A stretch of 64,000 bases of DNA, taken from NCBI RefSeq assembly GCF_027943255.1, contig NC_072896.1:32886501-32950500 (forward strand), given 5' to 3'. This stretch comes from Anastrepha obliqua. Lineage: Eukaryota > Arthropoda > Insecta > Diptera > Tephritidae. This document shows, piece by piece, positions 44,020 through 55,093 of the stretch. Under the pieces are notes generated by a model that saw nothing but the letters and a program-made list of their open reading frames with translations, ran no database searches and was not told the DNA's origin. Each line of letters starts with the position of its first letter. Within the stretch, counting starts at the first letter, position 1. The translations under genes and the position numbers were made by a program.

Positions 44020-44870
44020 TCATTTCACATTATATGGAAGTTAAACAGAGAGACGCTTTATCAGCATTGATATTCAACCTAGTCCTACACGCAGCAATAA
44101 CCAAAATAAATCCAAATGGGACAGCACACAACAAACCGTTCCAGCTTCGTGCATATGGATATGGTATACTTATTATGGCGAAAGACAGAAGTGAATTAAA
44201 GAGTGCATTTAAAAAAACTAGATAAAACAATAAGAAATACTGGGCTAAGAATTAAATCGGAGAAAACGAAGTTTAAGGACCGATCCAGCTCTGGTTTAAG
44301 GCATGATGACCTGCTGATCGGGGACTATGCCTTCGAAAGTGCACAGAAATTTACCTATCTGGGTATCAAAATATCAGGCAATAAGTTTTAACAGCAAATA
44401 AGTCTTACTTTTCTAATTACTCTTACTTTTTCTAATTTGAAGCTGCTTAAGTCTAGATTATTATCTCGCGCCCAAATATATGTACCTATACGACTGCAAG
44501 ACAGTACCTATCGAATCAAATATAATCATGAGCTGGAACTATTACCAAACATCGAAACTGTGAAAAGATTTATAAAATTTCAGAAGATAAGATGACTCGA
44601 ACACATGTTTAGAATGCTCAAGGAGAGAAAGACTCGAAAGACAGTTGAATTATGCCATGTTGGAAGCCGAAGAAGAGGACACCCCAAAAAGAAAAAAAAA
44701 CGAAAGAAACGAAATGTCTCGAAGACGTAGATGGTGACCTTTAAAAGCGAAACGTGCGGCGGTGAACGGAGGTAGCCCTAGATAGAGATAGATGGCGCAA
44801 GGTTGTGAATGAAGCAATGGTTCACCAAGGAATGTGATGCTAAGAAGAAGAAGAAGGAGAATAAGCGAAC
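44020..44870 (+). pseudogene. Non-LTR retrotransposon, RT core to C-terminus
   Basis: The + strand reads VKQRDALSALIFNLVLHAAI (reverse-transcriptase motif B), RAYGYGILIMAKDRSEL (motif C, where the catalytic YADD has become YGYG), LDKTIRNTGLRIKSEKTKF and FTYLGIKISGN (thumb). After a gap come YRIKYNHELELLPNIETVKR, RFIKFQKIR and GSRRRGHPKKKKKRK, the C-terminal box. The catalytic motif loss and frame breaks make it inactive. The tail ends in AAGAAGAAGAAGGAG. Confidence 0.75.
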
Positions 44871-45069
44871 AACGCCAGTCAAATCTATGGGTCCTACACA
44901 TACGTCCCACTGCTTTTGAAAGTTTTAAAGCGGAAACTAGTTCATAGAATAATACATTTTTTAATCGTATTTATTAAAATTTAGGTTTCTAGCTTAGGTC
45001 AGTTGGGAAATATTTTTCAGATATTTCACAATTTTCTCTTTGGACTGAAAATACTACTGAGAGTATAAA

Positions 45070-46275
45070 CAACCACGTTCTCCCCACTCTCATCGGAAGT
45101 CAGGTATCTTGAAGTGATACTTGACTCAAAACTCAATTGGAAGCTACACATTGAAAATCGGGTAAAGAAGTCCAGAATTGTCCTCTACACCTGTAAATCT
45201 ATGTTCGGTAAAAAATGGAAACCCAAGTCACAGGTCGTACTGTGGATGTAATTACAATGCAGTGTTCTTGCCAATTTTACCGTATGGATGTCTAGTTTGG
45301 TAGGAAGCTCTTCGGAAGGGCTATAATAACACTAAACTAGGAAGGGTGCAAGGACTGCATGCATTGGCATCGTCAGAGCATGTAATTAAAACTTGCCCCA
45401 CTGCAGCCCTGAATGTCCTTTAGCACTTACTTCCCATCGACTTTTCCGTCATTTCCACGTGAAATCAGGTTAAAAGAGATTGTTCTCTGGAGACAATCTC
45501 TCAAAGGACATGGTAGCATTTTCGGGTAGTTAACACCGTATTTCGCCGAACTTCCAATAGATCTCTTTATCCGCAAACTAGAGTTTAAGGGTCGTGCTAG
45601 GGCAATATTTTCAAATAGGCAGGACAGGATCGAGGGGATAATCGAGGAGATCAAATCTCTTGGGTGTGCAGGTAACATTTCTCTGATCTGGGTTTCAGGA
45701 CATAGGAACATAGAAGGAAATGAAATTGCCGATGAACTTGCCAGGAAAGGGACTTAATTGGCCTCAAAGACCTCCTACCCGGTCATCGACATCCCCCTGA
45801 CTATTGTTAAAGGGGAACAGCACAAATTATTTCTGAGGAAAGCGCAGAAAAGATGGAGCTGCATTTCTTTATGTGTTATTTCGAAAACCTTTTGACCCCA
45901 ATAGGATATAAAAAGGACTCAGAAAGTCCTTTGGACTCCTCACCATTCAATTTCCTTTAGCTGTCTTTACCGGTCACTGGACGATCGGCACACACGCAGA
46001 AAAGCTAGGGTTACCATATAGCCTCCATTGCAGAAGCTATAGGGACCTTTCAGAGAAAGAGATGCCAGCCGGACGACTAAGGTCACTGCAAGCTCCTTTC
46101 TTCGACAGCCTGGGGCAGTGCGCCAACCTAAATCCAATCAATCTCCTCCATTATATCAACAGCTCGGGCTGGCTGTAGATGTCTGGCTATTGGATGTCTC
46201 ATAATGCTATCAAAACGGCGCTTTAGTGCTACTTGAGGAGTGCCAGACCGGCACTGCAAACATTTCATCGACCTA
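45070..46275 (+). pseudogene. RNase H-type non-LTR retrotransposon, thumb to 3' end
   Basis: The + strand gives VRYLEVILDSKLNWKLHIEN and RVKKSRIVLYTCKSMFGKKW (reverse-transcriptase thumb), ILPYGCLVWWEALRKG-type sequence with frame shifts, then ISLIWVSGHRNIEGNEIADE followed by LARKGT near 45693-45757 (last RNase H motif with ADELA). It continues to LNPINLLHYINSSGWL near 46130-46180 and ends with CCTACCTACCTA. Many stops. Same broad class as 8705-9425. Confidence 0.75.
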
Positions 46276-48349
46276 CCTACCTATAAACTAAATTTACTGT
46301 TCATAAAAGCTGCCGACGAAAGCAGCAATTTGCAGGTAAAAGTTGCGAATTGGCTATATTGCACACTGATACCATCTTTCTGAACGTCAAAAAGGAAGAA
46401 ACCTGTAGTCTCACTAAAATTTTGCTCCAAATCTCTTCTAAAGTTCAACTCAGAAAAAATTAATAAGCCACCGCGTCATTCATAACAACTAATTCCAGAA
46501 ATTCCAGCACTTAAAAACAGTAATCCTAAACCCGTATAAGTCCGTAATTTCGGGATCCGCATATTTTCATCCCTACCATACATATATAAATACATATACA
46601 TACATACACAAGTAGTAATGCTCCAAGCGTTCCAAAAACTACCTACTGCAATCGCCTACTTTTGGCAGCAGCTGCTTTTGTCATTATTAATAACTGTTAA
46701 TTATTCACTATAATTTTGTGAGCGCGTGTAAAAACGATAGCCAGCGAACGAGGCGAACATGAACGCTAAAATAAAACCAAAAAAAAAAAAAATTAGAAAA
46801 AAATACGAACAGAAATAGCCAAAAAGCTACTACTTGCAACACGCGCCCACTCAACCTTTGCCAGTTGCCTGAAAGCAAAAACAACAAAAAAACGAAACTA
46901 CCGTTATGCTGTTTTAATGGTGTTGTTGCTTACACTTACTGCTTCCTCGTTCACGTTTTTCGGTTAACAACAGCTACAACTTTTCTGCCCCTGTTGACGT
47001 TGCTCTTTTCGCTGTTTTCCCTTTGCCACCAAAGCTGTTAACGTTGCCATATTTTTCATTTGGCTTTTTGCACAGTTTCCAACTTTGTTTTTTATGATTC
47101 CCATTGAATTGCTGAGCACAGCAAGAGTTACTGTTTCGTATTTATTTGTTTTTCAGTGTGTGTGTGTGTGGTGGAGTGTGTTTGTGTGTGTGTGCGCGCT
47201 TGTTTTTGCGGAAAGGCAAAACGTTAGCAATTTAGCGGGTATTGAACGCTTCCGAAACTTGCCGTTTCTACTCCCCCACCCTTGCGCCCACCTGGGTTGT
47301 TCGCCTTGTCACGTCTCTCGCGTTTCGTCTATTAAATATGAAAAAGTTGGGTTTACGTGAAGGTTATTGAAATGCATAAATTATTGACTCGTTCAAAGCG
47401 TGCGATGAGTGGAAGGCGTTGACACCCTTGTTGGGTATCGCTTAAAGTCTGTGTGAAAGTGTTTGCAGAGGTCGCGCATGCTTGCGCCCCCGGCTTAACA
47501 CTTTACCCAAAATGCTCAAGTGCCAATGAATATCGAACAATTTAAGTTTTGGTAGCTTGAAAAATGCTTTAAACGAAACTTAAGGCAGCATTTTCTGATG
47601 GTCCTATTAATAGTGGCTGAGTGATTCCATGTTAACAAATCCGAATAATTTCGACATGGTCTTCAATTTTTCTGAAAATTGGTTTATTTGTAGACTTGAG
47701 TGTAATAAAAAGTAAAATGAAAAAAATTTGGAAAAATATCTATAATTTTAATTTTTAATAATTTGAATTTTGAATGTTGACAATTTTTTTATGGAGTTTC
47801 TTATAATCAAATATTTTTAAATTAATTTTCAATAACTTCAATTGTGGATACTCAAAGTATATTTATAAAATATATGTAATATACATATGAACTGAAATTT
47901 TTTTTTTAAATTTTAATAATTTTAATTTTTAATCATTTTAATTTTGAATGATGAAAATTGGTGTTTGGAGTTTCTTATAATCAAATACATATGTACCTTG
48001 GATTCTTTTTAACATTTTTATAAATTTTTATTTTTCCTTTTTTGTTTTTGTTTTTTTAGGATAAAATACACTTTTAAAAAATATTGGAAAAACAAATTTT
48101 TTTAAATGTATATTATCTCAAAAAATTAAGAAAAGAGGAAATAAAAATGTTGGTGGAAAAAAGTTCAAAAATTTTTTTAAGACCATTGATTTTAAGTGTA
48201 TTTTATCTCAAAATATCAAAACAAAAGCAAACTCAAAATTTTTGATAAAAAAAAATCTTTTTAAGTGTATTTTATGTCAAACAAAGAGCAATAATTTTTT
48301 TTAATTCCGAAAAACCCCTTTCGAATTTTTTCTTATTTCTTTTCATTGA
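46276..48349. other. Unassigned DNA with GT microsatellite and AT-rich duplications
   Basis: GTGTGTGTGTGTGTG runs lie at about 47155-47200. At 47748-48000 the block TTTTGAATGWTGAMAATT with GGAGTTTCTTATAATCAAAT occurs twice about 170 bp apart. Between 48030 and 48290 the segment TTTTAAGTGTATTTTATCTC recurs in three or four diverged copies. No gene supported. Confidence 0.5.
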
Positions 48350-48560
48350 GAGCTGAGACTACGCTCAGTAATTTCTGGACTCCATGTCCCTTAGGGTTAC
48401 CAATCAAGTCGAGTTTGCTTGTGAAGTGTGAAGAATGAAATGGCAATGGATTGGTCACACACTTCGAAAGGGTGACGACAACGAGGTCAAGTATGCGTTA
48501 CCCTGGAACCCCTTCCAGCAAGTAGGGCATGCAGTTAAAAGACCTTCAAGCTTTTATATT
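48350..48560 (+). pseudogene. Non-LTR retrotransposon C-terminal fragment
   Basis: The + strand reads RMKWQWIGHTLRKGDDNEVK then YALPWNPFQQ, equivalent to the RRWRWIGHTLRK...ALDWNPQGKR box of RTE-like elements. Only about 40 residues are recognisable. Confidence 0.6.
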
Positions 48561-48858
48561 ACGCTAAACATATTCTGAAATTTTAGGCTTATGACGAAAC
48601 CCTCGAAAGCTGTATAACTCAGATCATTGCTCAAATTCAGCACCATCTCAAAGTCATTGAAATTATACCATTAAGATCCGTATCACCATGCGAAGTAGCG
48701 GAGAGCATTTTTACAATGTCATATAAGGAATAAAGGCATGCATGAACCTTTCAAATAAAAAGATAATTTCATTCATTATTGGTACACCATCATCATCAGT
48801 CCTAAAAGCTGCAACTGGACCTGCAAAGATCTCGCGACCTTTTCCAATTCTTTACCCC

Positions 48859-48900
48859 TAAAGGAAGGCAGGAGACGACAGGAACTCCTGCCTTCCTTTA
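48859..48900. repeat. Perfect 16-bp inverted repeat
   Basis: TAAAGGAAGGCAGGAG (48859-48874) pairs perfectly with CTCCTGCCTTCCTTTA (48885-48900) across a 10-nt loop. It lies at the junction of two oppositely oriented retroelement scraps. Confidence 0.8.
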
Positions 48901-49022
48901 GTTCGTTGACTCATCTTGTCCTCGGTCTTCCTCTTGCTTTCAAGTTGAACGCTCTGGCTTCTACAATTCTATTCTGCGCCCTCGTACCATTCATTCTTGT
49001 TATATGACCCGAAATATTTTAA
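48901..49022 (-). pseudogene. RTE-like retrotransposon fragment
   Basis: The minus strand reads SGHITRMNGTRAQNRIVEAR followed by AFNLKARGRPRTR, then a stop and VNEL. GH.TRM and GRPRTR are the boxes preceding the end of RTE-like ORF2 proteins. Confidence 0.6.
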
Positions 49023-49059
49023 CATAGCTTAACCAAGAATCATATATGCTAGCGTTCTG

Positions 49060-49512
49060 CTGGGAGTCGCTGCGTTTTGAACCACAGATCGAATTTAATA
49101 ACTATAAATTCGATATGGTCAAGAACTTCATGTATCTTGGTGCCGCTATTACCAGTAAAAACGGTGTCAACCTGGAAATCAAGCGAAGTATAACTCTTGC
49201 CAACAGGAGCTAGAGATATTAACATAGTCAAACGAGTTAGCCTGCAGCGACTAAGGCGGCTGGATCATGTCGTCCGCATGGAAGAAACTGCTTCAGCGAA
49301 GAAGGTATTTGAATCGGTAATTTTTCGGTGTACGGTGAAGAGGACGACCTCGTGTCCGGTAGAAGTACCAAATTGAAGAAGGTCTGGCTTCTCTTTGCTT
49401 AAGGCACTGGAAAAGGTGTGCGGCAAACAGAGACACGTGGCGAGACATTATTCGACTGACTGTAACTCGGTAAGGGGTTGTTACAGCCAATTAAGTAAGT
49501 AAGTAAGTAATC
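49060..49512 (+). pseudogene. RTE-like retrotransposon tail with (TAAG)n end
   Basis: The + strand reads YKFDMVKNFMYLGAAITSKN followed by GVNLEIKRSITLANRS (reverse-transcriptase thumb). Then, across a deletion and frame changes, come LQRLRRLDHVVRMEETASAK, a RGRPRVR-like box, IEEGLASLCLRHWKRCAANR and DTWRDIIR. It ends in TTAAGTAAGTAAGTAAGTAA, a short tandem tail as is common for RTE elements. Confidence 0.7.
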
Positions 49513-49539
49513 ACATTTTCGTCATTTATAAGCTAGTCA

Positions 49540-49720
49540 AGCTCGTCGTTCCTCCTTATACAGCACTCGCCGTGATCTTTTATTGCTCCACAAATTTTTC
49601 TGAGTTTTTTTCGTGCGAGGATTTGTAGTCTTTCTTTACCTGTTTCAAGTAGCGTCCACTGTTCAACTCCGTAGCATAAGACATAAACCTGATAAACCAC
49701 GATATTGATACATTTTCAAC
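49540..49720 (-). pseudogene. Reverse-transcriptase element fragment (after thumb)
   Basis: The minus strand reads YGVEQWTLLETGKERLQILA then RKKLRKICGAIKDHGECCIR and RNDELD. This matches the conserved Y..E.W.L.......L..FERK.LRKI.G...D..G..R.R.N.EL segment of endonuclease/RT elements. Opposite in direction to its left neighbour. Confidence 0.65.
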
Positions 49721-50801
49721 ATCATCACGTCTTATTGGAAAACCCTTTATTACAAACTAGCCAAACCAATAGTTGAAATTGTAACCACTCACTAAAATAG
49801 CAATGGGTAGTAGTGAGAATACTTCAGTTTGCGTTGATTTATGTACATTCCACATGGATGCTAAGAAATACATTTATAAATAGTTTACCTACCCAACGAT
49901 TATGTAGGTGTTAGAAGCCGAAGTAGCAACTCACCGCTACCGTCAGCGTCACCACTGAATGGCTTGCCTTCGCATATAAAACACACACAGCACATAAATC
50001 GCTGGATTTCTCCCAGTGTCCCACCCGTCCCACTGTCTTTGCTTCATAATTCATTCAACTTTTGTGCACTCACCTACTCACTCACCTTACTTCACTCACT
50101 AATTTATGCACTGACATTTGCCTGTAGCCCAAAGCAACTCTACCAACTGGCAAGCTGCTTGGCGTACATACTTACATTCGGGATTTTCTTACGGCCAGGG
50201 TTGATTTTGTTGTCAGCAAGTGTGAGAAAGGCGCGTCTAAAATTAATTTGCGATAATTCATCAATTCGATTTGCTAAATGGCAATGAAACCTGGTGTATT
50301 CCAAAAGGCCAGCAGAGGAGCGAGAGAGAGGAAGAGAGTGGGAAGAGAAAGAGAGAGATTGCCAAGTGTATAGAATATGAATTGAGCAGCGGAAAAAGGG
50401 TTTATTTTGCATAAAAATCTCATCTTTGCAATTTATTATAAGCACTTTAGCTGGATGGGTTTGAATGAAATCTATTTAGTGCTCTGTACAGCTGCAGCAA
50501 AAATAATAGTAGTATGTCCGACGGAAAACGAAAGCAGTAAGAGGACTGTTAGCCAAGCCTTAGACATAATTTCATAAAGAATAACTCAGGACAACCTGCC
50601 ATACATTACATGCATCTGATTCGCCTTAACTCCACTTAACTTAGAAAACATAGAGAGCTGTAGGTTTTAGATTCTTAAGTCATGTTTTTTAGCTAAATTG
50701 AGAGCCATGAGAAAATAAGGCTGCACATCATTTTTATGTTACATTTACAAAAAATTCCTCCAATTATGCCATAAAAATCTCATTTTCCGACAAACATAAA
50801 A
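49721..50801. other. Unassigned DNA
   Basis: GAGAGAGAGGAAGAGAG-type purine tract near 50320-50360. A 107-codon + frame (49964-50287) is overlapped by a minus-strand frame and has no recognisable domain. No gene called. Confidence 0.45.
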
Positions 50802-51479
50802 TACCAGGTTGTTCAATAAGTTTTGCGGTTCGTTAAGGGAGGGCATTGCTAAAAGCTAATTTTTATTTTTGTTATGCTGGTATACTCTTCACATGAACGT
50901 GTGTAAAGTTCAATTTCTCTCTGTCAATTCTTTCATTGTTTACAAGCCATTTAGTATCGACATAATGGAAAAAATCGAGTATCGTGCAGTGATTGAATTT
51001 TTATTTTTGGAACGTTTAAAAGCAAAGAAAATTTATGAATGTTTAAAGTGTATAAGGAGTAGAAATAGAATGATGGGTTGCTGAATTTAACCATAGAATA
51101 TCATACTTATTTTTAATACGTTAACATCATACTTCGTCGAATCGACTACGGTAATATTTAAAAAGCTACAAAGGATGTCTCCTGTTTAAAAAAAGTGATT
51201 TAAATTTTATTAGTAAATTCTTTTTAAAGTGTTGCAATGAAATAAGACAAAAAAAGTTTAGTTTTTTAATATTATTATAATAAAAAAAAAAGATTTCACA
51301 GCACTATTTCATTTGCCTTATGTATAAAATAGAACAGAAAAAAAGCAATAAAAAAAAACAAAAAAATAAAAAATTCATTTATCCTTTTTTCCTTTCTTAA
51401 AGCTAACGTATTGAGTTGGAAAAAAAATTTATTTTTGGAATATTCAGACTTTAATTTGCACAAGAGGCACAAAGTTCAA

Positions 51480-53410
51480 CTTTGTGCTCCCCACACAGGC
51501 TTTTTCTACATTTTGCGCAAACTGACTAAGTCATTCGTCGTTTAAACGAAGGGCAAAATTCACAAATTTTTCGTTTCCCGTTTGTTGGTTGTTGACACAT
51601 ATCGTCATTGATTCCTATATCAGCCGGCAATACATTTGCAATATTATCAAAAACCGATCTTCTCAACCTTGGCGTATCAAGAAGTCTCTCAGTAACATTT
51701 CGTTGAATAAGCGAAAAATGTAATTTTTCATAAACTCACGGCGTCCTAGAGGCTTAAGATCTGCTTGAAACATATTATGAGTATAGATGACGTAACTATT
51801 TATAAAAGCCATATTCAGTATACCGTAAAATTAACACAATGGTCATCTGTTTGTTTTACGCGAGCAATTCATAGTAGCGCACATTTGGTCAAAAGTGTCC
51901 ACACCACCTTTTGTTTTATTGTAAAATTCTACCATATGTGTAGAAATCGGATTTGTTGCTCCTTCTTCATTGCATGATGACAGCAAATAAACCATTTGAT
52001 TGGGCTTTGGCCTGTAAGAAAGTAGCGTTAATGGATTGTCGTAGCAGAACATTGATGTGCCACATTTACGTCCTTTAGAATTCTTTATTTTTTTGGGTAT
52101 TTCTTTTTTATTTGAACGTAGTCACGTTAGTTTATATGGTTGACATAAAAGAGACTTTGCAAAGGGAATTGATGTGAACCAATTATCCATTGTTATATTT
52201 ATGTTTGACCCATAAACGGTTCTTGTTAATTCCATCACATAATAGTCACCAAGTGGCATTTTTGTTGTGTTTGAGCCTTTCCCCAAGTATGAGGAAGCAT
52301 CAAACATATCCTTCGTGCCGCTGTCACAAATCATTACCTTTTTTAGGCCATACTTTGCTGGTTTGTTGGGTATGTACATTCGAAAACTACATTTGCCTCT
52401 GAATGCCAGCAGCTGTTCGTTAATTGTAAGGTACAGTCCATCTAATTGGGGCAAATTTGTCACCACCTTGCAGAATGCGTACAGCTTTATCATCAAATCG
52501 AAGGCAAAACAAAAGAAATCTAAACCTAGCTTTAGTCATTGTGGATAAGTATTGAGCACCTGAATACGCTCGATCAAACAATTCATCTGCTGATAGATGC
52601 TTGTCCTTCTTAACAGCAGTTAAAACTAATATTCCTATATATATATATAATTGGCGCGTACATCCTTTTTGGATGTTTGGCCGAGCTCCTCCTCCTATTT
52701 GTGGTGTGCGTCTTGATGTTGTTCCACAAATGGAGGGACCTACAGTTTCAAGCCGACTCCGAACGGCAGATATTTTTGTGAGGAGCTTTTTCATGGCAGA
52801 AATACACTCGAATGTTTTTATTAATTTTGCTTTCACCGAGATTCGAACCAACATTCTCTCTGTGAATTCTGAATGGTAATTACGCAGCAACCCATTCGGC
52901 TACGGCGGCCGCCTAATATTCCTATAAAAGATGATATTTCCTGTTGTGAATTTTTTTTCCTTTGCTGCTCATCGGTAATGGCAAGTGAAATTGATTTTCG
53001 ATAGCTATCTCCACATTTGTCCATCGAACTATTTCGTTGATAATTTCATTAGTTCTGAGCATCTGAAAACACAGTAGAGGATCCGTGATGTTCTTACACT
53101 GTCGCGTAGGTCCTCGTACTCGATGCATGATATTCAATCCATTATGGTGAGACTTAGGTTTTATAGTCGGCCATTTGTGTCTACCTTTTCCACGTAATAT
53201 CGATTTTGACAACGGCACTATATTTGACTTGCATATAAAAGAGTTCGAAGGCACATCGTCGTCATCTGAATCGATTGGTTCATCTGATGAACGATATTCA
53301 TCTTCTTCTAACAGCTGATCATCTGATACATTGCTATCCTCAAAATTTTGATCTTGATCATCGTCCAATTCGATTTCGCTATCGCAAATTGCATCGTTTC
53401 GACGACGCAA
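51480..53410 (-). pseudogene. piggyBac-type transposase pseudogene
   Basis: Four minus-strand frames cover the protein. First an acidic N-terminus (EIELDDDQDQNFEDSN, SDEPIDSDDDD) and INEIVRWTNVEIAIEN. Next, after a frameshift and the SINE, LTAVKKDKHLSADELFDRAY and FRFLLFCLRFDDKAVR. Then INEQLLAFRGKCSFRMYIPN, ITMDNWFTSIPFAKSLL, MVYLLSSCNEEG and KTKGGVDTFDQMCATMNCSR. Last a cysteine-rich tail CEFCPSFKRR and CAKCRKSLCGEHKVELCASC. The first catalytic position, Asp in the family motif T-D-E-Q-L, is Asn here (AAC at 52419-52421), while the other three Asp (MDNW, GVDTFDQ) remain. A deletion lies just before TINEQ and stops occur near 52122 and 51845. It cannot transpose itself. Confidence 0.9.
52640..52912 (-). 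mobile_element. tRNA-derived SINE, copy 3 (best preserved)
   Basis: On the minus strand it begins GGCGGCCGCCGTAGCCGAAT (A-box region), has a B-box GGTTCGAATCTC and then the body GTATTTCTGCCATG, TGCCGTTCGGAGTCGGCTTG, AGGAGGAGCTCGGCC and GTACGCGCCAATTA, ending in (TA)n. A 14-bp target duplication CTAATATTCCTATA occurs at 52626-52639 and 52913-52926, typical of reverse-transcribed insertion. It lies inside the piggyBac transposase. Confidence 0.92.
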
Positions 53411-54327
53411 ACAAAAAACAAAAAAAAAAAAAACTTACCCAAACATAATTGAGCTGTACATGCACACACTAAGAGAGTTTCACCAAACACTGATGCTATA
53501 CAAAAAATCAGCAAAAAAAAAAAAAAAATTAAAGAGAAACACCAAAAACAAAAACATGCAACGTCGTTTCGACGAAGTACGACATTCTAGGGTTAACCGG
53601 CGCCGTACAAGCCTTGAAGGCAATCCACGTCAAGAACGTCCAAAAATAGCAACAACACCAGAAATCGTAGAAAAAATATAGAATATCATATTGGAAAATC
53701 GTCAGGTGACTGAAAGAGATTTAGTAGAAGCCAATATTATGACTGAAGTGTTGAGTTTCAGAAAGCTGGGTGCATTGTTCGCTAACAAGGGACCAAAACA
53801 CATTTGAATGCGAATTTCTCAGCAAGAATTAGAGTATTTTCGAAAGGATAAAGTGGATTTAGGGCGACGGCTCTTCACTATGGATGAGGCTTGGGTCCAT
53901 CACCATGATCCTAAATCAAAACAAAATGCTAAAGAGTGGTTTCACTTTTACCTGGTTCTTCGGCTCCGAAACGAGTTCGTGTCCAGAAACCAGCCAAGAA
54001 CGCGTAAGCATCAGTTTTTTGGGATGCGAAAGGATTTATTTTGTGGATTACTTGAAAACAGGTAAAACAATAAATTCTAAATATTATTGCAACCTTCTAG
54101 ACCAGCTGAAGGAAATAATTCGTGAACAAAGACCCAGTTTGCAAAAGGAACAAATTATGTACTTTTCATTAGATCACAAAAAAAAATTTGACAATGGCTA
54201 AAATCCATGAATAAATTGTTGGAGTATCCACGGCATTAACCAGATTTGGCCTCTAGCGATTTCCATCTCTGCTAGCCCTAAAAAAGTTCGTGCGTGGAAA
54301 ACGTTTTTCATCTAATGATGAGGTCTT

Positions 54328-54912
54328 AAGGGGTTATATACAGTTAGCAGGCCGAAAAAAGCGAATTTTACAGAATTTGTTCGGAGAAAACTTTAAATTT
54401 ATTGACTTAATTTATTGACATTGATACCAATGTGTATCATATTACGTTATCTTTTAACTCTATTTCAGGACTTAGTATTAGTAAAAATATTTATTTGGAA
54501 AGGAGCTACAGCTGATCGCCGCGAGCTCCTCTCAAAAAAGACGCTTTGCGGTGACCACAATATCTCTGAACTGGATCCTCTGAAATTAAAAAGCCAAACA
54601 GATTTCGCTAAAGTAATGCTAAATCTAGTAGTTAATCGAAGGAATAAGCAAAATAAATGATTTTCACAAAATGGCGGTTTCTCACAAAAAAAAAATTGGT
54701 TTTTCACCAAAATTGCGGCCTTAAATTGTTTATAAAAAAAAATTCTCACAAAATAAATCGATTTTCGATCAAAATTTCGCACATAAATTGTTTATAAAAA
54801 AATATTTATCGGTCAGAAAAAATCTTGGTTTTATTACTAAAAAATATATAATATTTAAGAAACTCTTGTTACAATTTGAGACCAATCGGCTTAGCCGTTT
54901 TGGAGTAATGTT
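54328..54912. mobile_element. 585-bp insertion of unknown class
   Basis: GGTCTT occurs at 54322-54327 and 54913-54918. Without the insert and one copy the mariner reads SNDEVFTAVEAYF in frame, so the boundaries are exact. The left end reads AAGGGGTTATATACAGTTAG and the right end reads inward AACATTACTCCAAAACGGC, with no clear inverted repeat. A + frame of 81 codons (54415-54660) has no recognisable domain. A related terminus lies at 62291-62312. Confidence 0.7.
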
Positions 54913-55093
54913 GGTCTTCACAGCTGTGGAAGCGTATTTTGCAGCCCTTCCTGATTCTCAATTCAGAGATGAAATTCATAAATTGGAATCTGATTCAAAC
55001 AGTTGTATTGATGTTCAGGGAGACAACCATTGATGTTCACACCATAAAATTGTGTTCTTCTTATCGAACCGCAAAACTTATTGAACAACTTAG

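Larger units (their letters stand above)
51091..53592 (-). mobile_element. piggyBac-like transposon inserted in the mariner
   Basis: TTAA flanks at 51087-51090 and 53593-53596. The right end read inward on the minus strand starts CCCTAGAATGTCGTACTTCG, and the left end starts CCATAGAATATCATACTT. The length of about 2.5 kb matches piggyBac elements (it includes a SINE of about 273 bp and one TSD copy, balanced by deletions). The minus strand encodes an eroded transposase. Excising the element with one TTAA makes the host mariner read WVAEFNRRRTSLEGNP without a break, which fixes both the boundary and the order of insertion. Confidence 0.9.
50804..55093 (+). mobile_element. Mariner split by piggyBac and by an unknown insert
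   Basis: GTTGTTCAATAAGTTTTGCG then GTTCG near the left end (50808-50832) recurs inverted near 55065-55089. TA lies just outside at 50802-50803 and 55094-55095. Transposase pieces on the + strand are: MEKIEYRAVIEFLFLERLKA (ATG 50965); after the piggyBac, RRRTSLEGNPRQERPK, TTPEIVEKI, FTMDEAWVHHHDPKSK (first Asp), PDLASSDFHL (last Asp); after a second insert at 54328-54912, AVEAYFAALPDSQFRDEIHK ending at 55034. The second catalytic block is altered (YFSLDHKKKFD). Removing the two inserts leaves about 1.2 kb, normal for a mariner. Confidence 0.88.

Noticed and set aside
47085..47360. A 91-codon + strand frame with CVCVWWSVFVCVCA
   Set aside because: It crosses a GT microsatellite and has no recognisable domain.
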